Origin: Cafeteria roenbergensis
Lineage: Eukaryota > Sar > Bigyra > Bicosoecida > Cafeteriaceae
Reading direction: 5' to 3'
Length of the DNA stretch: 64,000 nt
Assembly (NCBI GenBank): GCA_008330645.1
Contig: VLTN01000057.1
Span: forward strand, 1 to 64,000
Under the pieces are notes generated by a model. That model worked only from the letters and a program-made list of their open reading frames with translations. It was not told where the DNA came from and did no database searches. Within the stretch, counting starts at the first letter, position 1. Each line of letters begins with the position of its first letter. This document shows, one piece after another, positions 38,025-48,486 of the stretch. The position numbers and the translations under genes were made by a program.

Positions 38025-41000
38025 ATGGACATCCGCGGGTTCCCCCTGGGAGGGCACGACGCGATGGCGGAGTCCAGGGTCAAGTCCCCGGAGGCCACGC
38101 GTTGTGTCCAGCTCGCGGTTCTGACAGCGAGAGGCGTGGGAAGCGAATTGGCCACGCGCTGCTTCGTCCAGGTCACCCTGTTCGGCACCACCATGGAGGG
38201 CCCAATCGACGAGGAAGGCGGGCGCAACCCGGGTGAGCCCACGTTGCCAGAGGGCTGCCAGCGACCCTCGGCGGCGCGTCGGGTCAGCTCGCGCATCGGC
38301 GCCGCGGCCACGTCGTCGGCTGGAGCGCCCGGGGCGGCGCTCGGCCGAGAGCTCGCCGCCGGGCCTCGGTTAGTGGCCGCGTCGCACCACCGGCGCGCGC
38401 CTCGCTCTGGTCCCAAGCTGCCGTCGCAGACTGGTTCGCCGTGGAGACGGGGCCAATCTTTGTGGACGTGCCTCAGCTGTGAGCGGGTGCTCGCCGCTGC
38501 TGTCGCCCCCCGCCCCCTCGCTGCCGGCGCGCGCTCTCATTCCCGATTGCCCGCAGTCGCCGAGCTGCGCGCAAGCTTGCCGCTCAGCTCCGCGCGTGGC
38601 GCTGCCGCTGCGGGCGGGCCGGCCGGCGTTTGCCGCTGGCTTGCCGCTCGGCGCCGCAACTGCAGCGGAACAAGGCGCAGTGCTCCCCAGCAAGCCACTC
38701 CGACCCAACTCCCAACCGCTCTCTCTCTCGCGACGACCCGCCCCCTCCTCCCCGCAACCTTGGGCCCACAGGCAACACGAGTACATGACCATTGTGATTT
38801 GCGGCTTCGAGCCGGGCACGGAGTGAGACCTTGGGGGCAAGTGAACCCGAGCCTGACACACGCGCTGCCGTCGGACTCGGCTTGCCCGGCGAAGCTGCCC
38901 CTGCCGCCGGCGCGCGCGCCGTGGTGGGGGTGGCGGGGGCTCGTCCCGTGCCCTTCTTGCCGCGACGCTGGCCTGGCGCCCCCGCGCGGGCGCGGGTGCG
39001 GGGCGCTGCCAATGGCCGGCGCAATCTTGTCTCGGATTTTGCGCTGTCCCTGGAGGGTGGCGGCGACAGCTGTGTGCCGCCAGGCCTCGGCCGCACGCGC
39101 GCCACGCCTGGAGCCCAGCCCTGCCGCGGCGGGATCGCCCGGGAGGCCGCGCCATTCGCCGCATTGTTGCCGCCGCAGCCACCTGCTTGCAGCGTGCGGG
39201 AAGGGCGCGCGTGCGCCGCGAACGTCGCGTTTGCTCCCCGATGGTTCTCCGCGCCGGGCCCGCCGCCTCCACGCCTGGTTCGTCTCTTTTTTGCGCCATT
39301 CTGCTGGCCCCTTCACCGCAGTGACCCGGTGGCGCTTGGCACGGCTCATTTCCCGTTCAGCAGGCTCGCGGACGACGCCGGCATTCACGACGAGTGGCTG
39401 CACCTCGACGCAGGCGGCGACGTGCGCGTGCTTTCGCGCGCATCCATCCTCACGGGCGTGGACACGGAGGGGCGGCCCATCCTGGCCACGGAGCTGCCCA
39501 CCACCGTGCGCGCGCACGAGGGCGCAAGGCGGCAGCGCGCCGGCCTCGACAGCGCCGCGACGTTCAGCGCGGGGCCGTCGGGGCATGGCTTCGGCGCCGA
39601 TGGCAGCGGCGGCGGCAGGGGCGGGGGCGGCGGCGGTGCTGCGGGAGGCTTCGGAAGGCAGCGTGGTCGCGGCATGCCCGGCAGGGGCGACTCTGGCCTG
39701 GGCAGCGGGCAGATGCGCTGGGCCGGCGGCCAACGCGGCGGAGGCGGGGGCGGAGGTGGGGGCGGGGGCGGCCTGTGGGGCGGCGACCCGGGTGCTGGCG
39801 GCGGCGTCGCGCACGGCCAGGGGGGGTGGCATGGGGCGCCTCACCACTTCGCCGGGCAGAGCCACTTCGCAAGCCCGCCCGTGGCGGCCCTCGAAGCCCC
39901 CAGGGGGTTCGGCCCCGGCATGCAGTACGGCGGCGGCGGGCCGGCGGGGGGCGGCCACTTCGCGAGCGGAATGGCCCCTTCCGGCGGCGGCGTGCCTGGG
40001 CCGTCGCACGGCCGTGACGGCATGGTGCCGACGTCGCCGTCGGTCCGCCACGTGGTGCTCCCCTACTCGCATGGCCTCTCAGCCATGGTCACGCTCCCCG
40101 TGTCGGCGTCCCCGGCCGAGGCGCCCGCCGTCATGGAGGCAGCGGGCAGGCACGGGGCCCAGCAGGGAAGGCCCCTCACCGTGGCCCTCCCGTCAGGTGC
40201 AACTGCGACTGTGGTGTTCGTGCCGGACTCACACGCCGCAGCGTCGGCAGCCGTGGCAGCCGCTGCCGTCACTTCAATGGCCCCAGGTCCGTCTGACGTG
40301 CGTGTTGTCGGCAGCGGAGGCGGAGGCGGAGGCGGCGGGGGCGGAGGCGGGGGCGGAGGCGGCGGAGGCGGGCACCCGTCCTACCAACCGTACCAGCCGT
40401 ACCAGCCATACCCGCCGTACCAGCCATACCAGCCGTACGGGTCACACCAAGCCCTGCCCGGCCACGTGACCGTCTCGCCCGGCCTCATCGACGGATCGGC
40501 ATCGGGGTCAGCGCGGCTGGCGGCTATGCGGGCGGCTGCGTCGGCGGGCGTGGAGTACGAGCCCTCCGTCACCTCAAGCGGCGGCGGCGGCGGGGGCGGC
40601 GGCGGGGGCGGCGATGCGGCCAGCGGCTTCTCGGACCCTAGACGGTCACCGCCCTCCTCAATCACGCAAGGCAGGGTCTTTGGCCCCGGCAGCAGCGGCG
40701 GCGGCCCCGGCAGCGGCGGGGGCGGCGGCGGCGGCAGTGGCGGGTTCGGTGCTGGCGCTGGTTCTGGCGGCAGGCTCGCTTCATCGGGAGCGTCGTCGGT
40801 GTCGGACCACCACAGCCAGTCGGGGGTTCGCGAAGCGTCTGACAGGCATGCGATGCACGGGGGACTTGGCAGGGACGGCGGTTTCAGCAGCCTCCCCGTA
40901 TCAGCCCCCTTCTCCGCAGGTGCGGAGCTGGGTCCCGGCGGTTTCACCGCTGCGGAGCGCGAGCACCTGAGGGAGCAAGCGGCCGCTGCGGCTGCTGCTG

Positions 41001-42325
41001 CGGCCGGCGGTGCCGACGGCCCGGGTGGCGCCGCCTCAACGGCTATCCAGCAGCGGTCCCGGCGGTCGGGGTCAGACTCCTCCGCGATGATGCGAGCTGC
41101 CCTGCAGCGCCGGCTGGCGGCGGCGCAACGGGCCTCCGAGCAGACGGCTGCCCGCGCCCAGCGGCACCGCATCGACGAGGCGGAGTCTGAGGGCGGCAGC
41201 GGCAACGCCGCGCTGTCCATGGCTCTGCCTCTGAGCTCCCTGGAGCTGGGCCTGGCGCCCTTCGCCGCGCTGGACGCAACGGACTTTGGCCGTGGTGCCG
41301 GTGGCGGTGGCGTTGGCGGCGGCGGCCTCGGGTCCGGTGGCGGCGGCGGCGGCGGCATCGGCGGGTGGGGCCGGCTCCCAGAGTCAGCGTCTCCTAGTTC
41401 TGCATTTGCGCAGCCAACTAACAGCCTGAGTCAGCCCAGCAGATTTGTCGACCTGTCGCACCCCTCCACCTCCTCCCCCCTCACGTCAGCTGACCGCGGC
41501 CACGGCCCCCACACGGGCACCGACACCGCCCCGGGCGCCGCGCCCCACCTCCACACCAGCCACCACCCCGTAACCTCCACGTTTGACCCCTTCGGCGGCC
41601 TCGGCGCCCGCCGCGGCAGCGGCTCCGCGGCCTTCTCGCCCCGCGCCGCAGACGCCCTCCTCCGCTCAGAGGAGACCGGCCGACTCGGCCTCAGCCCGCG
41701 CCTGGCCGCCCTCTCGCTCGTCGACGACCAGCACCCCACGCTCACCGGAGCGAGACACCCCCTCACGCTGGCCTCCGCCTCAGTCTCGCCGGCAACCCCT
41801 TCGGCGCTCCTGCCGCTCGGAGACGTCGACCCCGGCGCCGTGTCGGCCCTCCCGGGCCCCGCGCTAGGCTCGCGCGCAGAGGTCTCCGCCCCCACCGGGC
41901 GCTCTGCAGGCGGGCTCACAGCAACGGGCTGGGGCGTCGGCAGTGGCGCCGGCGGCGGATCCGGCGGCGGCGGCAATGGCGCCGGCCGCGGGGGCGGGGA
42001 TGCTGCGGATACCGCCGGCTCTGCCGCCCTGTCGGGCCTGGAGGACATCATCGGCCGCCAGGCCGGCGCGCGCCGCCGTGCGCTCACCACGCCGGCGCAG
42101 CCCTCCGCCGCCAGGGCGTGGGCTCGCAACGACGCTGACGCCGTCCTCGCCTCCGCCGCCGTCGACCCCCACAGTCCCCTGGACGGGGTGACGTCGGCGG
42201 TGGTGGACGTCGACGCGGAGGACTGGATGTCGTCGCTCCCCGCACCCCGCACGCGCGCGCTCACCACCACCAGCCGCTACGCAGACCACCACGACGGAAC
42301 CGACGCCTCCCTGCACACGCAGTGA
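38025..42325 (+). CDS. C2-domain protein with very long Gly/Ser-rich tail
   Basis: Four exons (38025-38232, 38430-38478, 38772-38822, 39322-42325) join in phase to give 1103 residues. The first three short exons and the start of the fourth rebuild one C2 domain (about residues 28-140): CVQLAVLTARGV, RCFVQVTLFGTT, GRNPDWFAVETGPIFVDVP, YMTIVICGFEPGTDDPVALG and DEWLHLD. None of the separate exons shows this alone, which supports the splicing model. Acidic loop residues are partly kept, so calcium binding is possible but not certain. The remaining ~950 residues are low complexity: Gly runs, a YQPY repeat (about residue 510) and Ser/Pro/Gly stretches, with a short Arg/Ala-rich helix (LQRRLAAAQRASEQ). 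Likely a membrane-binding, largely disordered protein. Exon borders use GTGAGC, GTGAGC and GTGAGA donors. Confidence 0.72.
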
Positions 42326-42968
42326 GGCGCACGGGATGCGGCCGGACGCGAGGCGGGAACGGGCATCGCGCCCCCGCTGGCCCCTCGCCAGCCCGTGCGG
42401 CCATTGTGGGGCTGAACCCGCGCCCAACTTGGAGCGGCGAGCCGGCCGCGCTGTCTGCGGGGCGGTCTATTGACTGCCTTGCTTCGTCCCAGCTATGTTA
42501 CTGCCCCCCTCCCCATCACCCCGCTGCGGGGCGCCGCGATATGGGTGGACTGCGCTCCGCGCGGGCGCAGCCTTGTTCCCCCGGTCGCAGCGCCCCCTGC
42601 GAATGCGGCGGGGGCGCGACCGACAAACTGCAAGCCACCGAGCTGGTGCAGTTGCCAGGGCATGCCCCACGCTTTCGTGTTTGGGCTGACCGGTTCGATT
42701 CATCATCGCCCAACCAGCGTTGCAGCTGTGAGACAACCAGAGCGATCCAACAACAAGACCGAGTCTGATGCCGCTCCTCCATGCTGCGACGGCTGCCGCA
42801 GCCGGCGTGCCCCACGCGAGCAAGCGCACGCGGGCCAAACCAATGCGGCCTTCGCCAGCCGGAGGGCGCGCGCGCTCACACGGCGGAGACACCGAACAAC
42901 ACTTGGGCAGAGCACGCCACAAGCCCAGGCGCGCGCGCCCCGCCCCGCCCCGCCGCGCACTTGGAGTC
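42326..42968. other. Spacer between the C2 and ankyrin genes
   Basis: 643 bp, same strand on both sides. No gene is seen. A GGTTCGATTC stretch near 42690 resembles a tRNA T-loop but has no paired arms around it. Confidence 0.5.
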
Positions 42969-45214
42969 ATGTCCACGACGCGCATGAGCGCCGACGAGAT
43001 GGGGTACTGGCTGCACGACGCAGCAGAAGCGGGCAATGCAGCCGAAGTGCAACGCTTGCTGGGCGCGGGCGCTCCTGCTGACTGGGACGGGAACGTGAGC
43101 GCGGCGCGCGCTGACTGGGACGGGAACGTGAGCGCGGCGCGCGCTGACTGGGACGGGAACGTGAGCGCGGCGCGCGCCAGCCCGGCATTGCTTGCCTCCG
43201 AGGCTGCTACCCGGGGCCGGTGGAGCCGTGCGATGCCAGAGCGGGCCGTGCGAATCGCGGCTGGGGGTGCTTCGTGTCCGCAGCAGGGGACAACGGCACT
43301 CCACATCGCCGCACAATGGGGGCACGCTGCCGTCGTGCGCGCGCTCTTGGACCATGGCGCCGACACGGAGGTTGAAGACTCCGTGAGCACGCGTGTTTGC
43401 GTACGGGGGCTCGCTGCTCGTGATGCCGCTCGCCTGACGACGGGGAGAGGAGGCCGGCACGCCGCGCTTCAACGCCTCGCAAGGTTGCCTACGCGATTCC
43501 AGCGCACAGGCGGCACGGCGCGAGGGTGGCACAGCGCTTGTGCACCGTGGTGGGGTCGCGTGCGAGAGCTGGTGGGGGCTGGGGGGAGCGCTCGCGCGGG
43601 TTCAAGGCTTCGTGCTGCTGCCGCATGGCAACGGCGCAGGAGGGAGCGACAGCGCTGCTGATGGCCGCCGCACAAGGTAACATGGACGTGATACGGATGC
43701 TTCTGGCGCATGGCGCCAATGTCGAGGCAACGGACAGTGTGAGCACGCACGCAAGCCTCCAATCCAAGGCTCCCAGCATCATGCCGCCGTAGCGCGCCAG
43801 TCAGTGGCAGAGGGCGCTGCCTCGCTGGGCTGGCCAAGAGATGACGCTCTCTTGCTCTTGGGAGCGACCAACCTGGGAGGCGGCGGGGGCAGCAGCCGGT
43901 GTGAAGACGCTAGCACTAGAGCTCACAGCTGTAAACCGATCACCGCTGACCAATGCTGGGCTCGCCGCGCTGGGTGTGTCGCAGGACCGCGAAACAGCCC
44001 TCACCTTGGCTGCGGGCGTGGGTCGACCGGAGGCCGTTGCCTTGCTCCTGGGCCACGGTGCGAAGGTGGACGCTACGGACATTGTGAGCGCGCGAGCTCC
44101 GTCGCTGGGCCTCCGAGCCTCCGGCCAGCCCGGATCAGCGCAAACGCTGCGTGCTGTCAGGGGCACCAAGGCCCGACGCGGGGCCATGCCAAGAGGCCGC
44201 TCGCCGGCTTGCTGGGCGTGGGCTGGCTCGTTGCCGGTGTCGCTGCGCGATTGACCTCGAAGAGGGAACGCGCGCGTGGTCGCTGCGCACCCGCGCAGGT
44301 GAACCAAACAGCACTGCTGCTGGCGGCCGGAAACGGGCACACGGACACGATCCGCCTGCTGCTGGGCAACGGCGCCAACATTGAGGCCAAGGAGCAAGTC
44401 AGCTTGCGCGGCGGCGCGGACCGGACCGTGGCTGTGGCGCTGTCCAGCAACCCAGGACGTTCTGGCGGAAGCGGTGGCGCCCCTGCCGCAGAATAGGGCG
44501 AGGCGCGGCGGGTTGACTGCTGCCGACGAGCAAGCATCGCGTGGCTTGGGAGCGTGTGGTGCCTCGCAGGACGGGAGAACGGCCCTCATGCTTGCGGCCA
44601 TGTGCGGCAGTCTCGACTGCGTCAGCATACTGTTGGAGAGCGGCGCCAGCTTGGAGGCGAGGGACAACGTAAGCCCGCACACCCGCGCAGCAACCACACC
44701 GGGAGGGGGGGGGGCGTGCGGGCTCGCAAACCCCATGCCTTGAAACTCCGCGGCACAGCAAGCCCCAACTACTTTGCGGCATAGGCTCGTGACAAGCGCC
44801 CATTGACGCCGATGCGCAGGGTCGTCTGACAGCTCTGTCCCACGCTGCCACGATGGGCAATGCTGGAGTCATGCGCCTGCTGCTGGAGCACGGGGCCGAC
44901 GTGGAAACTGTGAGCCACGCCGTTTGTGGGAGCCCCGCTCGCCAGCCGGCGCGCCCTTTTGCGACAGCACAATACGAGCCCGGTGTGAATTGGCGCTGCC
45001 CGCCTGCGGCAGGCTCGATGCAGCACGAGCGCTGGCGTGCGGATCCCATGCTCTGACAGACTCGCGCCGCTGTGACCTGATGGCCAAGTCGCAGGCCACT
45101 CTTGGCTGTGATAGCGAGGCCATTCTATGCGAGGAGTGCATGTCGATGATGCGCGATGCCGAGCGCATTCAGCGATGGCGCCGCCGCCGCTCGCTCGCCG
45201 TTTGGGCGCACTGA
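42969..45214 (+). CDS. Ankyrin-repeat protein, one repeat per exon
   Basis: Eight exons: 42969-43094, 43284-43382, 43640-43738, 43985-44083, 44299-44397, 44570-44668, 44820-44909 and 45095-45214. All are phase 0 and they make a 276-residue protein. Exon 1 holds a cap repeat (LHDAAEAGNAAEVQRLLGAG). Exons 2-6 are each exactly 99 bp and encode one 33-residue ankyrin repeat, for example EGATALLMAAAQGNMDVIRM followed by LLAHGANVEATDS. Exon 7 is a 30-residue repeat, and exon 8 is a Cys/Arg-rich tail with CEECMSMM. No membrane span or enzyme domain; a protein-binding adaptor is likely. The donor of intron 1 is repeated three times in frame, and exon 2 begins at a CAGCAG (NAGNAG) acceptor, so isoforms are expected. 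Introns are 151-257 bp. Confidence 0.88.
43076..43172 (+). repeat. 33-bp tandem repeat carrying the 5' splice site
   Basis: The unit GCTGACTGGGACGGGAACGT plus GAGCGCGGCGCGC occurs three times head to tail. Each copy contains the donor GAAC|GTGAGC, at 43094, 43127 and 43160. Because 33 is a multiple of three, use of the second or third donor adds 11 or 22 residues in frame (VSAARADWDGN type). Confidence 0.9.
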
Positions 45215-45466
45215 CAACACCACTGCAATTCGTCGTGCGCCGCTTGCTCACGCGCGAACCAAGCGTTGCCCAATGCAGCGGCGTGTGGTTGCCAGCCGCA
45301 TCTGCAATCAAGTCCTTCGCTGCCGAACGCTGCGAACAAATATACTCATCAGCCCTGCACGCCCCCCCCTCCCGCCGCGCGGGCACACGCTCCGAATTGA
45401 CGGGACCCCCAGGGGGAATCCCAAGGCACAGCAACGATGAAGGCCAAGCGCCCTCACGCCGCACCC

Positions 45467-48169
45467 TCACTTCGCGTCCGTCACGCGCGCAGTGGGCCGC
45501 CCGCTCGTCCGCTCGGCCACCATGCCGTCAGCTCGCGTCGGCTCCGCAGTGATCTTAAACTTGCACCCGATGTCGTCTGCTCGCACCACCAGCAGCCGGC
45601 CGTCCGCCGGCTGGCCGGCGCCCTCGCTGGCCTGCAGAGCCGCAGCCGCTTCGTCCAGCTCCGCGCCTGGGCGAGCTGTGCGCGGCTCCATGTCGACACG
45701 GTCGCCGTCCTCAGACACCCTCACCCAGTGGAACGCGCACGGACCCGGTGACCCCCCCCAGTACCACGTGCGGGCTCGGAGGACGCCGCCCGGTGCCGCG
45801 GCGCCGTCGATCCACAGCTCGCGGCAGCGGGGCGGTGCCGCCTCGACCGTGTCCGAGGGGCTCGACCACCACTGGTGCCCGTCTGAACGACGCGTGACTC
45901 GCACAACGACGCGCCGTCCCGTCAGCGACGGCACGAGCGGGAGTGACGCCGGGTCGCTCAGCGCCGTCACCACGTCCGCAAGCCACTGGCCGCACGCGCC
46001 AGCACTGCTAAAGGTGGGTTGCACGTCGGCGGCGCCGGCTCCGCCGCGCCGCAGCGCCATGCAAGCTCGGAGGATCGTTGCGGCGGGAAGCGGTTTCATG
46101 TCCGTTGGGACGCCGGCGAAACGAAACACCGCCGCCCAGTCGTCTGGGAGGTCCGCCTCGCTGCCCTCAGGCAAGGCGAGATCCTTCCAGCCGCGCGGGG
46201 TCGGCGTCCGCTTCACACGGACAAACGCGCTGCCGCCAACGTCCACGGCGCCGCCGCTGTCCACGTCGGTGGCCGGAGCACCGCCCGTCGCTCCAGGTTC
46301 CGCAGACACGAACCACTCAACTGCGACCGCGTCGCTCGATGCGGCGGCCCGCAGGCGATCGGCCAACGGCCCAGCGGCAGCGGCGGTTGCTGTGACGCAG
46401 TTTCCCTCGCGAAACCGCCCTTCAGCCGTGCACACACGAAGCGTGCGGTCGCAATAGCGGCTGTGATGGTGGGGCGACACGGTGATGCGCACCTGATTCG
46501 GGTCTGACCCGCCGGCTGGGCGAGTCACAGCGCCCGGGCCGGAGCCGGCAACGTTGGCGGTTGCCGCAGGGACAGGCGTGGACCCACGCGGCGTGCCGAC
46601 CGAAGCGGTAGCTGGTGTCGACGCAGCCGCTGCAGCAGCCGGGCCGCTGCCTGGGGCGGGGGCGCGGCGGGTGGCCGCTGCCACGGCTCTGGCCTGGTGG
46701 GGCGTCGACTGGGACGACGAAACCGCGCCGGCAAGCCGGGCCGCCATGGCGGCGGCGGCGGCATCCCCTGTAGTTGCAGTTGCAGTTGATGTTGCAGTTG
46801 CAGTTGCAGTTGCGGCGTTGCTCCCAGCCTGCTGCTTGCTGTCCCGGGAAGACGACGCCGAGTCTGGCGCGTCGGCACATTGTTCCGCCGAGGACGTCGT
46901 TCCCCGGGTGGGGCTCAGAGGCGCGGCGCTTCGGTCGATGACGAGCCGAAGGCTGTCCTTGCGGAGAATCGCCCGCTTGCCGTCAGAGGCGGCCCCGGGG
47001 GGCTCGGTGGTGCCTGACACGTACACAACAGCGCCGGGAAGGTCCTCCGCGGTGGATCCCGCCCCAGCTGAGGTGACCACCTCGTCGAGCGCGAAGGCGT
47101 CTCTCAGCTGCACCGCCGCCCCCACCCGGTCGAGGTCGACCGGGTGCGTCGCGGCCACGGCAGACACCGCCTCGGCGGCGTCGCCCGAGGCGAACCACTC
47201 TGGAAGGATCGCTACCCAGGCTGACGGTGGGCCGTCGGCCGCGTCGACGTCGGCGTCGACGTCGCTGAAGATCTCGACCAGTAGCACCGTCCACGCGGTT
47301 ACGCGGCAGGTGAACTCACTGCCCCACGCCCACGCAGCCACTCCACCCGTGGTCGCTGCCGGTTCCGCTGCCGGTTCCGCTGCAGTTGCAGTTGCAGACG
47401 AAACCGTGAGCTGGTCGCCTGGTGTTGCTGGTGCTGCGCTGTCGATGGGGGAGGCAACAGCGCTGTGCTCGGAGCCCGAGTCAGCTGACTCGATGATGAC
47501 GTCGGGCTTCACAATGGAGGGAGCCGACGTCGAGCTGGCGGGATCCTTGAGCGAGCGGACGGGGGGCGACGTCTTGGCGGCGGCCGGCTTGCCGCCTGAG
47601 GCGACGGGCGCGGGGCCCGTGGTGGCAGTGTTCGAGGACGGCTTGGCGGCGTCTGCCGGCGAAGCCGGGCCGGGTCTGCTTGTGACGGCGGGGTGGGCGG
47701 TTGCCTTGGCGCTGGCAGGGGCCGCCCCTGAGGCTGGGGCGCCGCCCACCACGGCGCCTTGCACCGCGGTCACGCCCCCGAGCGGAGTACGCTCGAACAG
47801 GGCGTCGTCGAGCAGTGCCGATACCGCCGCGGCGCCCGGAGAGTTGGTTTTGGCGCCAGCCAACCTTGCGCGCGTTGCACGCGACACAGACTCGGCGCCC
47901 GTCAGCGCGGCCACAACGACGGACCTGCTTGACACGCCCCTGCCCTCGCACGCCCAAAGGCGCACTCCAAACTTGCGGTGGGGCCCGTCCGCGCTGAGCC
48001 CTGCAGCCGAGAGCACGCTGAGGCGGAGCGGAACCGCCACCCGGCTCAGCGCCGAGCCGGAATCCGAGCGCGCCTGCCGCCCTGACCGCCGCAGCGGGCT
48101 CTCCGTGGCCGTCTCGCTCGACCTGCTGTCGCCCCGGTTCCGCCTCATGCGCCGCAGCACTTGGCCCAT
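45467..48169 (-). CDS. Unknown protein with a C2-like N-terminus and AIR9-like C-terminal domain
   Basis: A single 900-residue frame from the ATG 48167-48169. The basic start (MGQVLRRMRRNRGD) has a Gly at position 2, so N-myristoylation is possible. Residues about 45-75 (VAVPLRLSVLSAAGL, then FGVRLWACEG) resemble the first strands of a C2 domain. The middle is Ala/Ser/Thr/Pro-rich, with an ordered block around AWTVLLVEIFSDVDADVDAA. Near the C-terminus, ARTWYWGGSPGPCAFHWVRV, then LLVVRADDIGCKFKITAEPT, follows the pattern of the AIR9/A9-type Ig-like repeats (GxxLRAxxYxxGGxxGxxxxxW ... DxGxxxxxxxxP) of plant and protist proteins. Function unknown; a cortical or microtubule-linked role would be only an analogy with AIR9. 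Confidence 0.6.
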   Translation of the reverse strand: MGQVLRRMRRNRGDSRSSETATESPLRRSGRQARSDSGSALSRVAVPLRLSVLSAAGLSADGPHRKFGVRLWACEGRGVSSRSVVVAALTGAESVSRATRARLAGAKTNSPGAAAVSALLDDALFERTPLGGVTAVQGAVVGGAPASGAAPASAKATAHPAVTSRPGPASPADAAKPSSNTATTGPAPVASGGKPAAAKTSPPVRSLKDPASSTSAPSIVKPDVIIESADSGSEHSAVASPIDSAAPATPGDQLTVSSATATAAEPAAEPAATTGGVAAWAWGSEFTCRVTAWTVLLVEIFSDVDADVDAADGPPSAWVAILPEWFASGDAAEAVSAVAATHPVDLDRVGAAVQLRDAFALDEVVTSAGAGSTAEDLPGAVVYVSGTTEPPGAASDGKRAILRKDSLRLVIDRSAAPLSPTRGTTSSAEQCADAPDSASSSRDSKQQAGSNAATATATATSTATATTGDAAAAAMAARLAGAVSSSQSTPHQARAVAAATRRAPAPGSGPAAAAAASTPATASVGTPRGSTPVPAATANVAGSGPGAVTRPAGGSDPNQVRITVSPHHHSRYCDRTLRVCTAEGRFREGNCVTATAAAAGPLADRLRAAASSDAVAVEWFVSAEPGATGGAPATDVDSGGAVDVGGSAFVRVKRTPTPRGWKDLALPEGSEADLPDDWAAVFRFAGVPTDMKPLPAATILRACMALRRGGAGAADVQPTFSSAGACGQWLADVVTALSDPASLPLVPSLTGRRVVVRVTRRSDGHQWWSSPSDTVEAAPPRCRELWIDGAAAPGGVLRARTWYWGGSPGPCAFHWVRVSEDGDRVDMEPRTARPGAELDEAAAALQASEGAGQPADGRLLVVRADDIGCKFKITAEPTRADGMVAERTSGRPTARVTDAK

Positions 48170-48486
48170 GGGTGCCTAGTCCGTCGCGGGAGCCGCGCGA
48201 ATCCGGCACCAGCAGTTCTGCCGCTGCCGCCGCCGCCAGTGACCCCCCTCCAGCCTGAGTGCGAAGACGCCTCGAGTTTGCCCTCGCAAGGCCCCTGGCG
48301 CAGCGCCGGGGCGGCAACAAGCAACCGCCACCTGCCGAGGCGGCTGCCCGGCTGCCCGTTCCCCCCGCGGGCGGCAAGCGCCGGTGCAAGCCGCGTCTCG
48401 CACAGCACCTCGCCCGTCGTTGAATTGACGGCAGAGCCGCGCGCCCGCCTAGTCCGAGCGCTGCGCGTTTTCACTGCGGCGGCCCC
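48170..48486. promoter_or_regulatory. Divergent spacer between the AIR9-like gene and the unknown gene
   Basis: 317 bp between opposite start codons, with one GGCAGAGCC word near 48431. No other signal. Confidence 0.4.

Noticed and set aside
42680-42720. Possible tRNA from a GGTTCGATTC stretch
   Set aside because: No T-stem pairing and no D or anticodon arm can be drawn around it.
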